Source of the DNA: JBCCGE01 sp039029455 | Lineage (GTDB): Bacteria > Pseudomonadota > Gammaproteobacteria > Arenicellales > Poriferihabitantaceae | Reading direction: 5' to 3' | DNA: 64,000 bases | NCBI GenBank assembly: GCA_039029455.1 | Contig: JBCCGE010000007.1 | Location: 1 to 64,000, forward strand | Shown: piece after piece, positions 16,691-25,878 of the stretch | Layout: every line of letters begins with the position of its first letter | Position numbering within the stretch: position 1 is the first letter of the stretch | Translations under genes and position numbers: made by a program | The notes under the pieces: generated by a model | Databases searched by the model: none | What the model was told of the DNA's origin: nothing | Seen by the model: the letters and a program-made list of their open reading frames with translations, nothing else

Positions 16691-18355
16691 ATGTCATTTT
16701 TCTTTCAGCGATTCACAGTGGTACCCGTTGTGGCTCTGGCTGTTGTCATCTCTCTGGCAACATCTGTTGTGCATGCAGATCAGTCTCAGGATCGACCGCT
16801 CTATCTGATATTCGACGCGTCGAATTCAATGTGGGGTGAACTACCTGACAAATCAAGAAAGATCACCACAGCTAAATCGGTATTCAATCAGCTCGAACCT
16901 TCCATGCTCGCCAATCGCCCGCTGGCGCTGCGGCTATACGGTCATCGCAGAAAGAGCGATTGCAGCGACACCGAACTGGCGGTTCCATTTGACGATAGTG
17001 CGGATACTCTTGACGCCATATCCGCAAAAATAAATTCGGTCTCTCCAAGAGGAAAAACACCCATTTCCAGAAGTCTCACCGCCGCACTTGAGGACTTCAA
17101 CGGAAAGCCGGGCGATATCCTGCTGATATCCGACGGTATCGAAACCTGTGACGATGATCCGTGCGCTCTGGTGCAAAGCTGGCGGCGAAACAATATCGAT
17201 ATTCGTGTTCATGTTGTCGGACTCGGGTTAACGGAAGTTTCCAGAAACGCTATGAGCTGCATTGCAGAAGCATCATCTGCGCAATACACCGACGCGGATT
17301 CTGCTAAGGATCTGGAACTTGCAATCATAAAGACCGCAGGCACCCCGCTCGAACCCGGAACTCCGAATCCAACGCCGGATCAGGACGAGCCGGAGTTTCA
17401 CGTCAGCGGTGTTGATGCAAATGGTGCCTATCTTCCCGTGTCCGGACTACTGCGTGCATCAGACGGCACGACCAGTGAAATCAAGAGCAGTCGCCGCTAC
17501 GTATTTGAGGGCGGCACTTACGAAATGACGGTTGGTGTGCCAACCGTCAACGGAATACTGTACAAGCCCATAACCCAGGTGGTCGACGTGTCAGCAACCG
17601 GGACAACACATATCACTGTGGAGTTGATTCGCCCGCCGGTTATTCGAACGCTGTTCGTTCAATCCGGTGAAGAAATTCCAGGCGTTCTTACCCGTGTTGA
17701 AAATGGCGAAGGGCAAAACTTCAATTTAAGGACCGGAGAGGACTACTTCATCCTTCCGGGCAATTATAATTTCAGTGCAGAGCTCAATCAGGACAATAAA
17801 ATAACCGTTACCGAATCGGTTGTAAGCGGCGACAACAAAGACATTGTGTTTGACGTAATCGTTACCGTAAACACGCGTTTTGAAGTCTACGCCGGGAACA
17901 GTGAAAAACCGCTGCGCTTCAATCAGGAACTGTGGCAGCACGGTAAGAAAGTGTACGATGTACATATCCACAACGGTGCGGATATCCGTCCCGGAACCTA
18001 CACGCTGCGAGCCGACGATGCACTGACACCGTATGTCTTTGATGGTGTGACTATACCGACGGTCGACAATCAGGTCCTGAGTTTCAGAATGCGCACAGGC
18101 AGTGCTCGTGTCAGTTACCCGACTGATATCGTGAACTCCAATTCCGACCTGCGATGCTGGCTGCGGCGAATCGACGAAAACGGAAAAAACATTGGCAAGC
18201 GCAGCAGGACATTGCAATGCAATGGGTCTGACCTGCAATTGGTTGAAGGCCGCTATCGGATCAGAACGTGGAGTAAACTCGGGAAGTTCGAAGAGACCAC
18301 GTTCAATATCAAGAACGAACAGTCAGTGGATATCATTCTGCAACCACAAAACTGA
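16691..18355 (+). CDS. periplasmic von Willebrand factor A (VWA) domain protein
   Basis: A 554-residue exported protein. Residues about 1-30 form a signal peptide (VVALAVVISLATSVVHA, cleavage likely after HA). Residues about 35-225 are a VWA domain with an intact metal-ion-dependent adhesion site: DASNSMW, RGKTPIS and LISDGIE. Two Cys pairs (SDCSDTE and TCDDDPC) could form disulfides. The remainder appears to be several beta-sandwich segments in tandem (for example PVIRTLFVQSGEEIPGVL), without a named family. VWA proteins bind ligands or partners. The gene stands alone, with over 200 nt upstream. It is transcribed toward the sulfotransferase gene but not tightly coupled to it. Confidence 0.8.
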   Translation: MSFFFQRFTVVPVVALAVVISLATSVVHADQSQDRPLYLIFDASNSMWGELPDKSRKITTAKSVFNQLEPSMLANRPLALRLYGHRRKSDCSDTELAVPFDDSADTLDAISAKINSVSPRGKTPISRSLTAALEDFNGKPGDILLISDGIETCDDDPCALVQSWRRNNIDIRVHVVGLGLTEVSRNAMSCIAEASSAQYTDADSAKDLELAIIKTAGTPLEPGTPNPTPDQDEPEFHVSGVDANGAYLPVSGLLRASDGTTSEIKSSRRYVFEGGTYEMTVGVPTVNGILYKPITQVVDVSATGTTHITVELIRPPVIRTLFVQSGEEIPGVLTRVENGEGQNFNLRTGEDYFILPGNYNFSAELNQDNKITVTESVVSGDNKDIVFDVIVTVNTRFEVYAGNSEKPLRFNQELWQHGKKVYDVHIHNGADIRPGTYTLRADDALTPYVFDGVTIPTVDNQVLSFRMRTGSARVSYPTDIVNSNSDLRCWLRRIDENGKNIGKRSRTLQCNGSDLQLVEGRYRIRTWSKLGKFEETTFNIKNEQSVDIILQPQN

Positions 18356-18440
18356 AAATTTCGTTTTGGAAGACTGATGGAATCGGGTTGACCGTGTCGC
18401 TGAATCACTCCACCGGCGACCGAACACACCTGTCTAAATA

Positions 18441-19022
18441 ATGTCTCCCGAGCAGCGAAAAAAACCCTATGTTGTCAATGTAGGCCTGCCCCGGACCGGA
18501 ACCACTTCGTTCACAAAGGCGTCTCAAATTCTTGGTCTCAGCAGCCTTCACGTTTGGCTTGAGGCAGAGTACGATACCGACGTATGCAACGACATCAGGA
18601 ACTTTGGTAAGTACTCACAGCGGTTTCTAAGTCAGTACGCAACGCTGAGTGACACGCCCTTTTTTATCCTGCGCAAAACATTCGAAAAACACTACCCTGG
18701 GACCCGCCTTATATTTACGACACGATGCAAGGCAAGCTGGATCAAAAGCATGATCAGTCACGGCACTGCAGGGGGCCAATTTTTACGCGACATATATGAC
18801 GTGCCGTCGGGAGATTACACAAGCGAACATACGCCGTATCTCAGTACTATTTACGACCGACATCATCAGGCCGAATGCGCAGGGTTGCCTGAAATTCACC
18901 TGACTGAAATGTCCGATGACGACAAATGGCGCGTATTGTGTGAAGCGCTACCGGATTCGGATCGATATATGTCGATATGTCGGGGCTTACCCTGGCCCCA
19001 TCAGAACAAGAGCCGGAAGTAA
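18441..19022 (+). CDS. sulfotransferase family protein
   Basis: A 193-residue P-loop sulfotransferase of the short family. The N-terminal VVNVGLPRTGTTSFTKA is the 5'-phosphosulfate-binding loop for PAPS, and LIFTTRCKASWIKSM is equivalent to the 3'-phosphate-binding region. The C-terminal W(R)VLCEALPD and PWPHQNKS match the end of bacterial members that are about this long, so it appears complete. It would transfer sulfate from PAPS to a hydroxyl or amine on a small molecule or glycan. It starts at ATG 18441, 85 nt after the VWA gene on the same strand. The acceptor is unknown. Confidence 0.75.
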   Translation: MSPEQRKKPYVVNVGLPRTGTTSFTKASQILGLSSLHVWLEAEYDTDVCNDIRNFGKYSQRFLSQYATLSDTPFFILRKTFEKHYPGTRLIFTTRCKASWIKSMISHGTAGGQFLRDIYDVPSGDYTSEHTPYLSTIYDRHHQAECAGLPEIHLTEMSDDDKWRVLCEALPDSDRYMSICRGLPWPHQNKSRK

Positions 19023-19098
19023 TCCGATAATTCTGCTCTGGCAGATTGGTGTTGCACGAAATCCGCATGTATTCAAACAACCGGTTCAACAACAGGGG

Positions 19099-21162
19099 TC
19101 AGACCTCCTCGAAAAAGACGCGGTCGTATTTGATTCGTGCATCCGGATTAATATCCATTTCGAGCTCACGCGCATAGCGATGCCCGGAGAAAATCGCACC
19201 GGCAATGATCGCCGGAGCGTCACAGTCTCCTAACCGGGTGACGCTCGGTCGTTCGTTCTCGTCTATCGATTCAACGCGGCTCAGCAACTCATAATAGAGA
19301 CTGTCATTGGGCTGTCGAGATGATACGTTCACAAAGCTGTCGCAAGGTAGCGCCGATACCACTTCGGTAAACACATCAAACAACTCTGCTGAATCGCCTG
19401 TAAAGGCCGTGACCTCGCTGTTGACCACAATATCGATGCCATCATCATACATCTGCTTGTGACTGCGCTCCTGCTCACCCGTTCGGCCGCCCCAGCTCGA
19501 CACAACGCTGGCGGGAGTAACAAGTGTCACTGACAAACCGCTTTGTCGAAGCATGAGTGCCAGTACGCTGCCCATATAGTAGTGATCATCGTCATATACG
19601 ACGACGTGCCCGCCGGGCAACCGACCGGACATAATGTCATCCGGCGTAAAAACATTTTCTGCCTCCTGCAGCCCTGGAATCGGTGCTGATGACTGCAGCC
19701 CGACTCCGTTCCGTCGCCATACCGCACCAGTCGCAACCGCAATATGTCGGGCGCCTGTTTCCAGCGCATCTTCTGCAGTCATATAACTCTCCTGATACAG
19801 ATCCACATTGGCCATTTGCGGCAGTTGCTGAAGGCGATAATTGATCACGCGCACCCATTCACTTAACCCGGGTAAGCGGGACTCCTTTAACACACGCCCG
19901 CCGGCTTCCTTTTCAGCATCTGCAACCATGACATGATAGCCGCGTCGCCCCAAAGCGCGAGCAGCTTCCAGTCCGGACGGTCCGGCTCCGATGACCAGCA
20001 CCGTGGAGTCGGAGCATTTGGGTTCAATCGCCTCAGGGTGCCAGCCCCGACGCCACTCTTCACTGATGGTGGGATTTTGGGTGCAGCGTATCGGAGTGCC
20101 GGTGCCATCCCCGGAATAACAGATATTGCAACCGATACATTCACGGATATCGTCAAACCGACCCTGTTCGATCTTAGTTGGCAGAAACGGGTCGGCTATT
20201 GAAGGCCGTGCCGCGCCGATTAAATCGACAACACCGCGCCTGATCTGTGATGCCATCGTATCCGGTGATGTAAATCGTCCCACCGTGACCACGGGTTTGC
20301 TGGTGACAGACTTCACCCAGGACATATGAGACTCCAGCGATCCTTCCTTGACGAATCGGGACACGCCCATTTCATGATAGTAGTCGCTGACATTGATGTC
20401 CCAGAGGTCCGGCAATTCCGCCAGCATTTCGAACATGTCGCCCCGTTCGCCCAGCACCGGATTGTCATCAGTGCTCTCAGCAGTATCCGCTGCAAATCGC
20501 ACCGCGACCGCACATTTATCGCCCACCGCCTCTTTCGTTTCTTCAATCAATTCGCGAATGAGTCGCACGCGGTTTTCGAGTGACCCACCGTATTCGTCGG
20601 TGCGCTGATTTTGGCTCGGTGACAGGAAATTGGACAACAGATAGCCGTGAGTTGCATACACATACACAATATCGAATCCGGCGTCACGTGCACGCAATGC
20701 AGCCGCCCGATGCCACCGGCGGAGATTTCGTATATCTGACTTGTCCATGGCACGGGTCTGGTAAGGCACACCCGTCGCATTTGGGCGCGACGACACGTCC
20801 ATTGCGGTTTCATTGGTAAAAAGATTGGACGCGCGCGATCCACCGGCCCAGAGTTCCACTCCCGCGAGCGCACCGTGAGCGTGCACCTGTTCGGTCATCA
20901 AACTGTGCGCGCGAATATCACCCTGATCCCATAATGACGCATACGGATAAGGCAAATCGTCTGAAGTCGGATGGATGGAACAGTATTCGGTGCATACCGC
21001 ACCCCAGCCACCTTCTGCTTTCATCCCACGGAGATGCGCAACCATGCGCGGTCGCAGCCAGCCCAGACCTGTACAGTGCGGGACCTGATAAAAGCGATTT
21101 TTCGCAGTCACCGGTCCGATCGAGACAGGTTCAAATAAGATATCGTGTTGTTTGGGGCGCAC
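19099..21162 (-). CDS. trimethylamine/dimethylamine dehydrogenase-like flavoprotein
   Basis: The product joins an Old-Yellow-Enzyme-type FMN barrel, a 4Fe-4S segment and an FAD/NAD-like C-terminal region, as in trimethylamine dehydrogenase. With a start at GTG 21162 the protein opens with RPKQHDILFEPVSIGP and has QVPHCTG near residue 29, where TMADH carries the Cys that binds FMN covalently (Cys30). The cluster cysteines CIGCNIC and a following RC fall near residues 339-357, close to TMADH 345-364. YATHGYL resembles the catalytic Tyr/His region. VIGAGPSGLEAARALGRRGY begins the ADP-binding half. The frame is open to 21354, but the extra 64 residues have no family counterpart. It likely demethylates a secondary or tertiary amine; the exact substrate is unknown. 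Confidence 0.8.
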   Translation of the reverse strand: MRPKQHDILFEPVSIGPVTAKNRFYQVPHCTGLGWLRPRMVAHLRGMKAEGGWGAVCTEYCSIHPTSDDLPYPYASLWDQGDIRAHSLMTEQVHAHGALAGVELWAGGSRASNLFTNETAMDVSSRPNATGVPYQTRAMDKSDIRNLRRWHRAAALRARDAGFDIVYVYATHGYLLSNFLSPSQNQRTDEYGGSLENRVRLIRELIEETKEAVGDKCAVAVRFAADTAESTDDNPVLGERGDMFEMLAELPDLWDINVSDYYHEMGVSRFVKEGSLESHMSWVKSVTSKPVVTVGRFTSPDTMASQIRRGVVDLIGAARPSIADPFLPTKIEQGRFDDIRECIGCNICYSGDGTGTPIRCTQNPTISEEWRRGWHPEAIEPKCSDSTVLVIGAGPSGLEAARALGRRGYHVMVADAEKEAGGRVLKESRLPGLSEWVRVINYRLQQLPQMANVDLYQESYMTAEDALETGARHIAVATGAVWRRNGVGLQSSAPIPGLQEAENVFTPDDIMSGRLPGGHVVVYDDDHYYMGSVLALMLRQSGLSVTLVTPASVVSSWGGRTGEQERSHKQMYDDGIDIVVNSEVTAFTGDSAELFDVFTEVVSALPCDSFVNVSSRQPNDSLYYELLSRVESIDENERPSVTRLGDCDAPAIIAGAIFSGHRYARELEMDINPDARIKYDRVFFEEV

Positions 21163-21499
21163 TATTGATTGTGTTCTGTTCTGCAGCAGAATACCAAACC
21201 AAATCGGGAAGTGGGTCGTTTGTCGAGGCAGGAATCCGTGCGATGTTTCCGCGTTGTGCACAATTTCCTGATCACTCTGTTGAACGATGACTGACCGGTT
21301 CAGTGACGTTCGACAGAAATCAAACGACCGATTAATCGGCTGCTTGTGGAACAATCTTTATTTTCACATGCAGAAAATAACACTTTCGCCCCGTGCAAAT
21401 GTGAAGGCGTGTGTTCGGCGGACGCTATATTCGACGCTCGGCACGGGCTGCTGGATGCAGTTGGCCTGAAGGGTTTGACGGACTGAGTTGAGGCAAGAC
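21163..21499. other. intergenic region
   Basis: About 337 nt between two minus-strand genes. It should contain the promoter of the flavoprotein gene and the end of the PhyH transcript. No repeat, RNA gene or convincing hairpin terminator is seen. Part is an N-terminal extension of the flavoprotein frame that I regard as untranslated. Confidence 0.4.
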
Positions 21500-22459
21500 C
21501 TATTCCCAGTCCCTGAAAACAGGTCCCGTGTACTCTCCATTAATAATGCGCTGACGAGCCGCTTCCCAGTTCGTTTGCCATACCACCGGATCGCGCAATT
21601 CGGATTCCGGATTTGAACGGCTGCGCGCAATAAAACCGGGAAACGCCGGACGACCGCTGGGTTGTCCGGTCGGATGGTAGCGAATGTCGACACTCCATCT
21701 CAGGCGAGCAGATCGATTCGGTGTGGAACTGTGAATATTCTGCTTGTGAAAAAGAATTATGCCGCCCCGCTTCACCGGCAACGGCTTACCTTGTCTTCCG
21801 TCTATTATTTCATCGGGCACGCACGGTTCTCTGGCAATCTTTCCAGGTTGATGCGGCTGCGGGCCCTGCAGATGGCTCTTGGGAATTGATGCCAGACACC
21901 CGTTATCCAGGTCGGCATCGGTGACTGCCACCCAGACCGTCACCTGGTCTGTATTGTCTGCCTCCGGCAGGACAGCAACAGTATCCTGATGCCAGGTCGT
22001 AATGCCGACGTTTGAATGCGCCAGACTGTTGGCATCCAGCTGCTGCTGCGGAGGTTTGATTCGCATTTGCTGGACCGGACTTGACGAAATCTCGGGACCA
22101 ATAACGCTCTCTACTATATCCAGGATTTTGGCATTACTCTGCAATCCAAATACCGCCGGTCCAAAGTGCGCCCGGTACGTATCCGGATCAACGCCATCAT
22201 TCACCAATGGCAGAGAAATGTTGAATTGGTCCACGCAGTCGGGATACTCCGTCAGCAGCTTTGCATAACGCTCAGCAAAAGGAAGTTCGACCAGCGGATC
22301 AGATATAAAGCCCCGCTCATAGTACTGTTGGCACTTGTCGTCCAGCAGCTCCTCGTATTCGGTTTCAAGCGGTTCAATGTCTGCGTCAGCAAGCACGTTC
22401 TCCACCACCAGAAATCCGTTTTCGTGGAACGAGTTCAGCTGTTCAGTACTCAATGACAT
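21500..22459 (-). CDS. phytanoyl-CoA dioxygenase (PhyH) family oxygenase
   Basis: A 319-residue PhyH-family Fe(II)/2-oxoglutarate enzyme. It begins SLSTEQLNSFHENGFLVVEN, the usual N-terminal signature. The metal site is TTWHQDT (about residue 157), with a distal His in FHKQNIHSSTPN (about 246) and Arg in ARLRWSVDIRY. Compared with the PhyH gene at 2278 it is longer and otherwise different, so the two are not recent duplicates. The stop of the upstream dehydrogenase gene is 3 nt before its ATG 22459, so the pair is one operon. Similar PhyH enzymes hydroxylate small alkyl or amine substrates. Confidence 0.8.
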   Translation of the reverse strand: MSLSTEQLNSFHENGFLVVENVLADADIEPLETEYEELLDDKCQQYYERGFISDPLVELPFAERYAKLLTEYPDCVDQFNISLPLVNDGVDPDTYRAHFGPAVFGLQSNAKILDIVESVIGPEISSSPVQQMRIKPPQQQLDANSLAHSNVGITTWHQDTVAVLPEADNTDQVTVWVAVTDADLDNGCLASIPKSHLQGPQPHQPGKIAREPCVPDEIIDGRQGKPLPVKRGGIILFHKQNIHSSTPNRSARLRWSVDIRYHPTGQPSGRPAFPGFIARSRSNPESELRDPVVWQTNWEAARQRIINGEYTGPVFRDWE

Positions 22460-22462
22460 CGA

Positions 22463-23431
22463 TCAAATCTCCGGCGAACGGTTAGTGACAACGACCTCTG
22501 CACCTCGGGCTTCCGGTTCATAGTCAACCAGTTCATCCGGAAAACCAGTCGCTCTCAGATCCGTATCGCAGGCGTCTTCCAGTCGCTTGACGACCATAGA
22601 AGACCACGCCCTTGCGCCGTATTTCTTCAGACCGTCGCGCATAATCTGAACACACAGTGGCGACAGCTCCAGCGGCACATCAAGCTGCTTACCCAAATCG
22701 TCGAACAGCGACAGATCCTTGACCTCGTGATCCATGGTGAAATTAATGTTGTAGCTTCCATTCAGTATGAGCTGCCCCTCAGTCTCGTGCACAAATGAAT
22801 TGCCGGAAGATATGCGGATAGCCTCGTATGCCACATTGAGGTCAATACCTGCTTTTTTGGCAACCATAAACGCTTCGCCGGTCGATATCAGCTGCACACC
22901 CGCCAGATAGTTGGTGGCAACTTTGAGAATAGACGCCGTTCCGAGTTCTCCGGTATGGAGAACATTGCGTCCTACAGTTGTGAGTAGCGGCAGGACTTTT
23001 TCAAACGCTTCGCGTTTACCGCCCGCGAAAATAGCGATATTGCCGGTCGCCGCTCGATGGCAGCCGCCGGATACCGGACAATCCATGGCCACAGCACCTC
23101 TGGCCTCGACAAGGTGTCCCAACCGGCGCACTTCATCCGCATCCGTTGAGCTCATCTCGAGCCAGACCTTGCCCTCGCATAAACCTTCCAGCACACCCGC
23201 TGCTTCTTCCATCACCTGAGCAGAAACCCGTGGAGACGGCATACAAGTGATTACAATATCGCAGCTCTCGGCCATCTCGCGTGCGGAACCTGCCGTTGTC
23301 GCACCCTGATCAATCAGTTGTTCCAAAGCATCAGGATCGATGTCACGAACGCAAACCTGAAAATTATTTCTGACCAGACTTCCTGCAAGTTTGGCACCCA
23401 CGTTGCCCAGACCAATAAACCCAATCTTCAT
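22463..23431 (-). CDS. NAD(P)-dependent beta-hydroxyacid dehydrogenase (3-hydroxyisobutyrate dehydrogenase family)
   Basis: A 322-residue paralogue of the enzyme at 14753. It has GFIGLGNVGAKLAGSL at the N-terminus, DCPVSGGCHRAATG for substrate binding and the catalytic Lys and Asn in ASILKVATNYL, more canonical than in the other copy. The C-terminal tail is about 25 residues longer. It starts at ATG 23431 and is followed by the PhyH gene with a 3-nt gap, indicating coupled translation. An oxygenase plus a dehydrogenase would hydroxylate and then oxidise the same small molecule. The substrate is unknown. Confidence 0.8.
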   Translation of the reverse strand: MKIGFIGLGNVGAKLAGSLVRNNFQVCVRDIDPDALEQLIDQGATTAGSAREMAESCDIVITCMPSPRVSAQVMEEAAGVLEGLCEGKVWLEMSSTDADEVRRLGHLVEARGAVAMDCPVSGGCHRAATGNIAIFAGGKREAFEKVLPLLTTVGRNVLHTGELGTASILKVATNYLAGVQLISTGEAFMVAKKAGIDLNVAYEAIRISSGNSFVHETEGQLILNGSYNINFTMDHEVKDLSLFDDLGKQLDVPLELSPLCVQIMRDGLKKYGARAWSSMVVKRLEDACDTDLRATGFPDELVDYEPEARGAEVVVTNRSPEI

Positions 23432-23608
23432 AAATAACCTCGAATGCAGTGAGATCGTATGTATGCAGGCCGGCCATCAAACTGAGTCAGTTCGAGAATT
23501 TATATCCGGCGATTTCAGCGGAAGAATACTGCCGGATTTCGATTTTTTCCAGTTTTTTAAAGCGTTATACCCGCGCGCAAAATCACTTGCAGGAGAACAA
23601 CCAGAACA

Positions 23609-24163
23609 CTAGTTTGCAACCAGCAAACTATCGAGAAGAGATGTAATACGAGGGTCGTAAGGCGCCACGGTAGCACCGAATCGGGCCACCACTTCTCCGT
23701 TGCGATCAACCACATACTTGAAGAAGTTCCATTTCGGTGCACCTGCCTGTTCGGCGAGCTCCATAAAAAGTGGATGTGCATCAGGGCCCTTGACCGGCAC
23801 CGGCGCCATCATCGGAAAACTCACACCAAAATTTAAGAAGCAGATCTTTGCGGCTTCCTGCTCCGTCCCAGCAGCCTGATGAAACGAATCGGATGTCACG
23901 CCGAGGAACCCGACGCCGCGCTTCCCGTACTCCTGATGCAGTGCTTCAAGACCCTCGAACTGATGTGTGAATCCACAGTGGCTGGCGGTATTCACTACAA
24001 GGGCAGGTTTGCCGGCGAGAAGCTCACACAAATGACTACTTTCCGAGCTGTGCAGATGTTTCATCTGATGATCAAACACTGCCGGACACAGGTCACTGGC
24101 CCAGCCCACTCCGGGAATCAGACAACAAAATAATATCGCCAGATACCCGCGCACTATATCCAC
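23609..24163 (-). CDS. periplasmic glutathione-peroxidase-family protein
   Basis: A 184-residue thiol peroxidase. It has a signal peptide (GYLAILFCCLIPGVGWAS), then VVNTASHCGFT with the peroxidatic Cys, and WNFFKYVVDRNG carrying the family Trp and Asn. Where the family has an FPCNQF motif with the catalytic Gln, this protein reads VTSDSF, as in a divergent bacterial branch with VPSNDF, so the tetrad is incomplete. The start is GTG 24163 or 24154, overlapping the end of the MttB-family gene, so the two are translationally coupled. It probably reduces peroxides with thioredoxin-like donors in the periplasm. Confidence 0.75.
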   Translation of the reverse strand: MDIVRGYLAILFCCLIPGVGWASDLCPAVFDHQMKHLHSSESSHLCELLAGKPALVVNTASHCGFTHQFEGLEALHQEYGKRGVGFLGVTSDSFHQAAGTEQEAAKICFLNFGVSFPMMAPVPVKGPDAHPLFMELAEQAGAPKWNFFKYVVDRNGEVVARFGATVAPYDPRITSLLDSLLVAN

Positions 24164-25710
24164 TCAGGTTCAAGTTGGGGCTCGTCACGACCCAGAGATT
24201 CCTTTCGTTTTGCGACGTATTCGTTGAGAGCTTCCCTGATCCCCGGATCTGTAGGTGGCGCCTCAAATTCCTGCAATACGTTTTGCCAGAGCTCTGTGGC
24301 ACGTTCGGTGGCATTTTTTGACCCGGCCTGCGTCCAGTTCTCATGGTTCTGCCAGTCACTTAGAAACGGTTCGTAGAACGCACTTTTGTAGCGCTCCATG
24401 GTGTGAGCACAACCAAAGAAGTGACCGCCGGGCCCGACCTCTTCCATTGCCTCGAGACCAATCTCACCCAGATCAATTTTGGGAGGCTGCAGGAATTGAC
24501 TCATGTGCTGAAGCATTTCGACATCGGTAATTATTTTTTCAAAAGACGCGACCAGTCCGCCTTCGAGCCATCCTGCCGTGTGATAGATCAAATTACCGTG
24601 ACCGAGCACCGACCCCCATAACGACATCTGGGTCTCGTACGTGGATTGAGCGTCAACGGCATTGGAAGCGTTACAGGCGCTGGTCCGGTGGGGCAATTTA
24701 TAGAGCCTGGAAAGTTGCCCACCTGCCATATTCGCCAGTGAGTTTTCCGGTGTGCCAAACGCCGGGGAGCCGGACCGCATATCAACATTGGATGTAAAAC
24801 CACCATATATCACCGGTGTTCCGGGATTCGTCAGTTGCAACAGTGTGATCCCAAGCAGGGCCTCGGCATTAGCCTGCACCAGAGCCCCTCCAAGAGTCGC
24901 TGGTGTCATCGCGCCCATCAACGTAAACGGCGTGACGGTTACCGGCTGACCAAGTATGGCGAGTTGCATTGCTCCGTAGGCCATACTGTCATCGAGCTTG
25001 CGTGGAGAATTAATATTGATGTTCGTCATCACGAGCGGACGGCTCTTCAGATCCTCCAGACTCAGGCCGTTTGCGATGGCGCCCATATTTGCCGCATCAA
25101 GCACACGACCCGCACCGATACCGGTTGCGAAAAAAGGTTTATCCGACAGCGTCAGATTCTCGAAAGTCGTATCGAGGTGACGGTTATTCACCGGCAGATC
25201 TGTGGGCGCAGTTGCCTGATTGCCATAAAACGTCAGGACGTTGAAGTACTGGCCAAACTTGATCAGTTTTCGATAGTCCTCGATGTTGCCCATCCGACGA
25301 CCACCAATATTGTCGTGCACATTCGGGGTACCCGACACCAGACCAAAATTGATCACATCGCCGCCGACCCGGAGTGTGTTGTCCGGGTTGCGGGGAACAA
25401 CCTCGAACGTTTCCGGCGCCTTTGCAATAGTTTCCATCACCAGATTTCGATCGAGCCGAACGATACCGTTCGAACTTACATCAGCGCCGGATTTCGAGAA
25501 CATATCGAGAGCCTGCTGCCCCAGAACTTCCACACCCTGCTCTTCAAGCAGCTGCAGAGAGGTATTATGTATCAGCTGCACCTGATCTTCGCTAAGAGGC
25601 TCAACTGGGGCAAACCGGTTGCGAAGGACGCGACGCTCAATCTGTTTTACCGCAGACTCAACAACCTGTTCTACTTCAGTATTTTGTCTTCGACGACCTC
25701 TGCGAGCCAT
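24154..25710 (-). CDS. MttB/MtgB-family (trimethylamine methyltransferase superfamily) protein, non-pyrrolysine
   Basis: A 518-residue member of the trimethylamine:corrinoid methyltransferase superfamily. It has no in-frame amber codon, so it is not a pyrrolysine enzyme but belongs with the larger group acting on quaternary amines such as glycine betaine or proline betaine. Typical stretches are VEPLSEDQVQLIHNTSLQLL near residue 38, a TPNVHD substrate region, TPFTLMGAMTPATLGGAL and GLVASFEKIITDVE. Such enzymes pass the methyl group to a corrinoid protein, which is not encoded nearby. It starts at ATG 25710 with GGAGA upstream. The following gene (glutathione peroxidase) overlaps its 3' end. 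Related marine genes of this kind are common, and most have no tested substrate. Confidence 0.75.
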   Translation of the reverse strand: MARRGRRRQNTEVEQVVESAVKQIERRVLRNRFAPVEPLSEDQVQLIHNTSLQLLEEQGVEVLGQQALDMFSKSGADVSSNGIVRLDRNLVMETIAKAPETFEVVPRNPDNTLRVGGDVINFGLVSGTPNVHDNIGGRRMGNIEDYRKLIKFGQYFNVLTFYGNQATAPTDLPVNNRHLDTTFENLTLSDKPFFATGIGAGRVLDAANMGAIANGLSLEDLKSRPLVMTNININSPRKLDDSMAYGAMQLAILGQPVTVTPFTLMGAMTPATLGGALVQANAEALLGITLLQLTNPGTPVIYGGFTSNVDMRSGSPAFGTPENSLANMAGGQLSRLYKLPHRTSACNASNAVDAQSTYETQMSLWGSVLGHGNLIYHTAGWLEGGLVASFEKIITDVEMLQHMSQFLQPPKIDLGEIGLEAMEEVGPGGHFFGCAHTMERYKSAFYEPFLSDWQNHENWTQAGSKNATERATELWQNVLQEFEAPPTDPGIREALNEYVAKRKESLGRDEPQLEPEWI

Positions 25711-25878
25711 AGTTATCTCCGATCAGTTTTTAATGAATAGCAGGCATTCTCAACGCCATGGAGTTCTATGGTACCGAACACGATGACCCTAAATTGCGTC
25801 ATCGGGAAGCATTCTGTCGTTTTTTCGGCGCAAGTCACAAAAAAACGACGATGCAATCGACGTTCACGATTTATCGCT

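Noticed and set aside
24154..25710. Pyrrolysine in the MttB-family protein
   Set aside because: No in-frame TAG occurs in the 518 codons; the gene is of the non-pyrrolysine type.
24835..25740. 301-codon plus-strand open frame
   Set aside because: It lies entirely antisense to the well-supported MttB-family gene, has no motifs and no ribosome binding site.
25815..25852. Terminator hairpin GTCGTTTTTT...AAAAAACGAC
   Set aside because: The stem is almost only A-T pairs with a long loop and no clear T-run after a GC stem; it is weaker than needed for a call.
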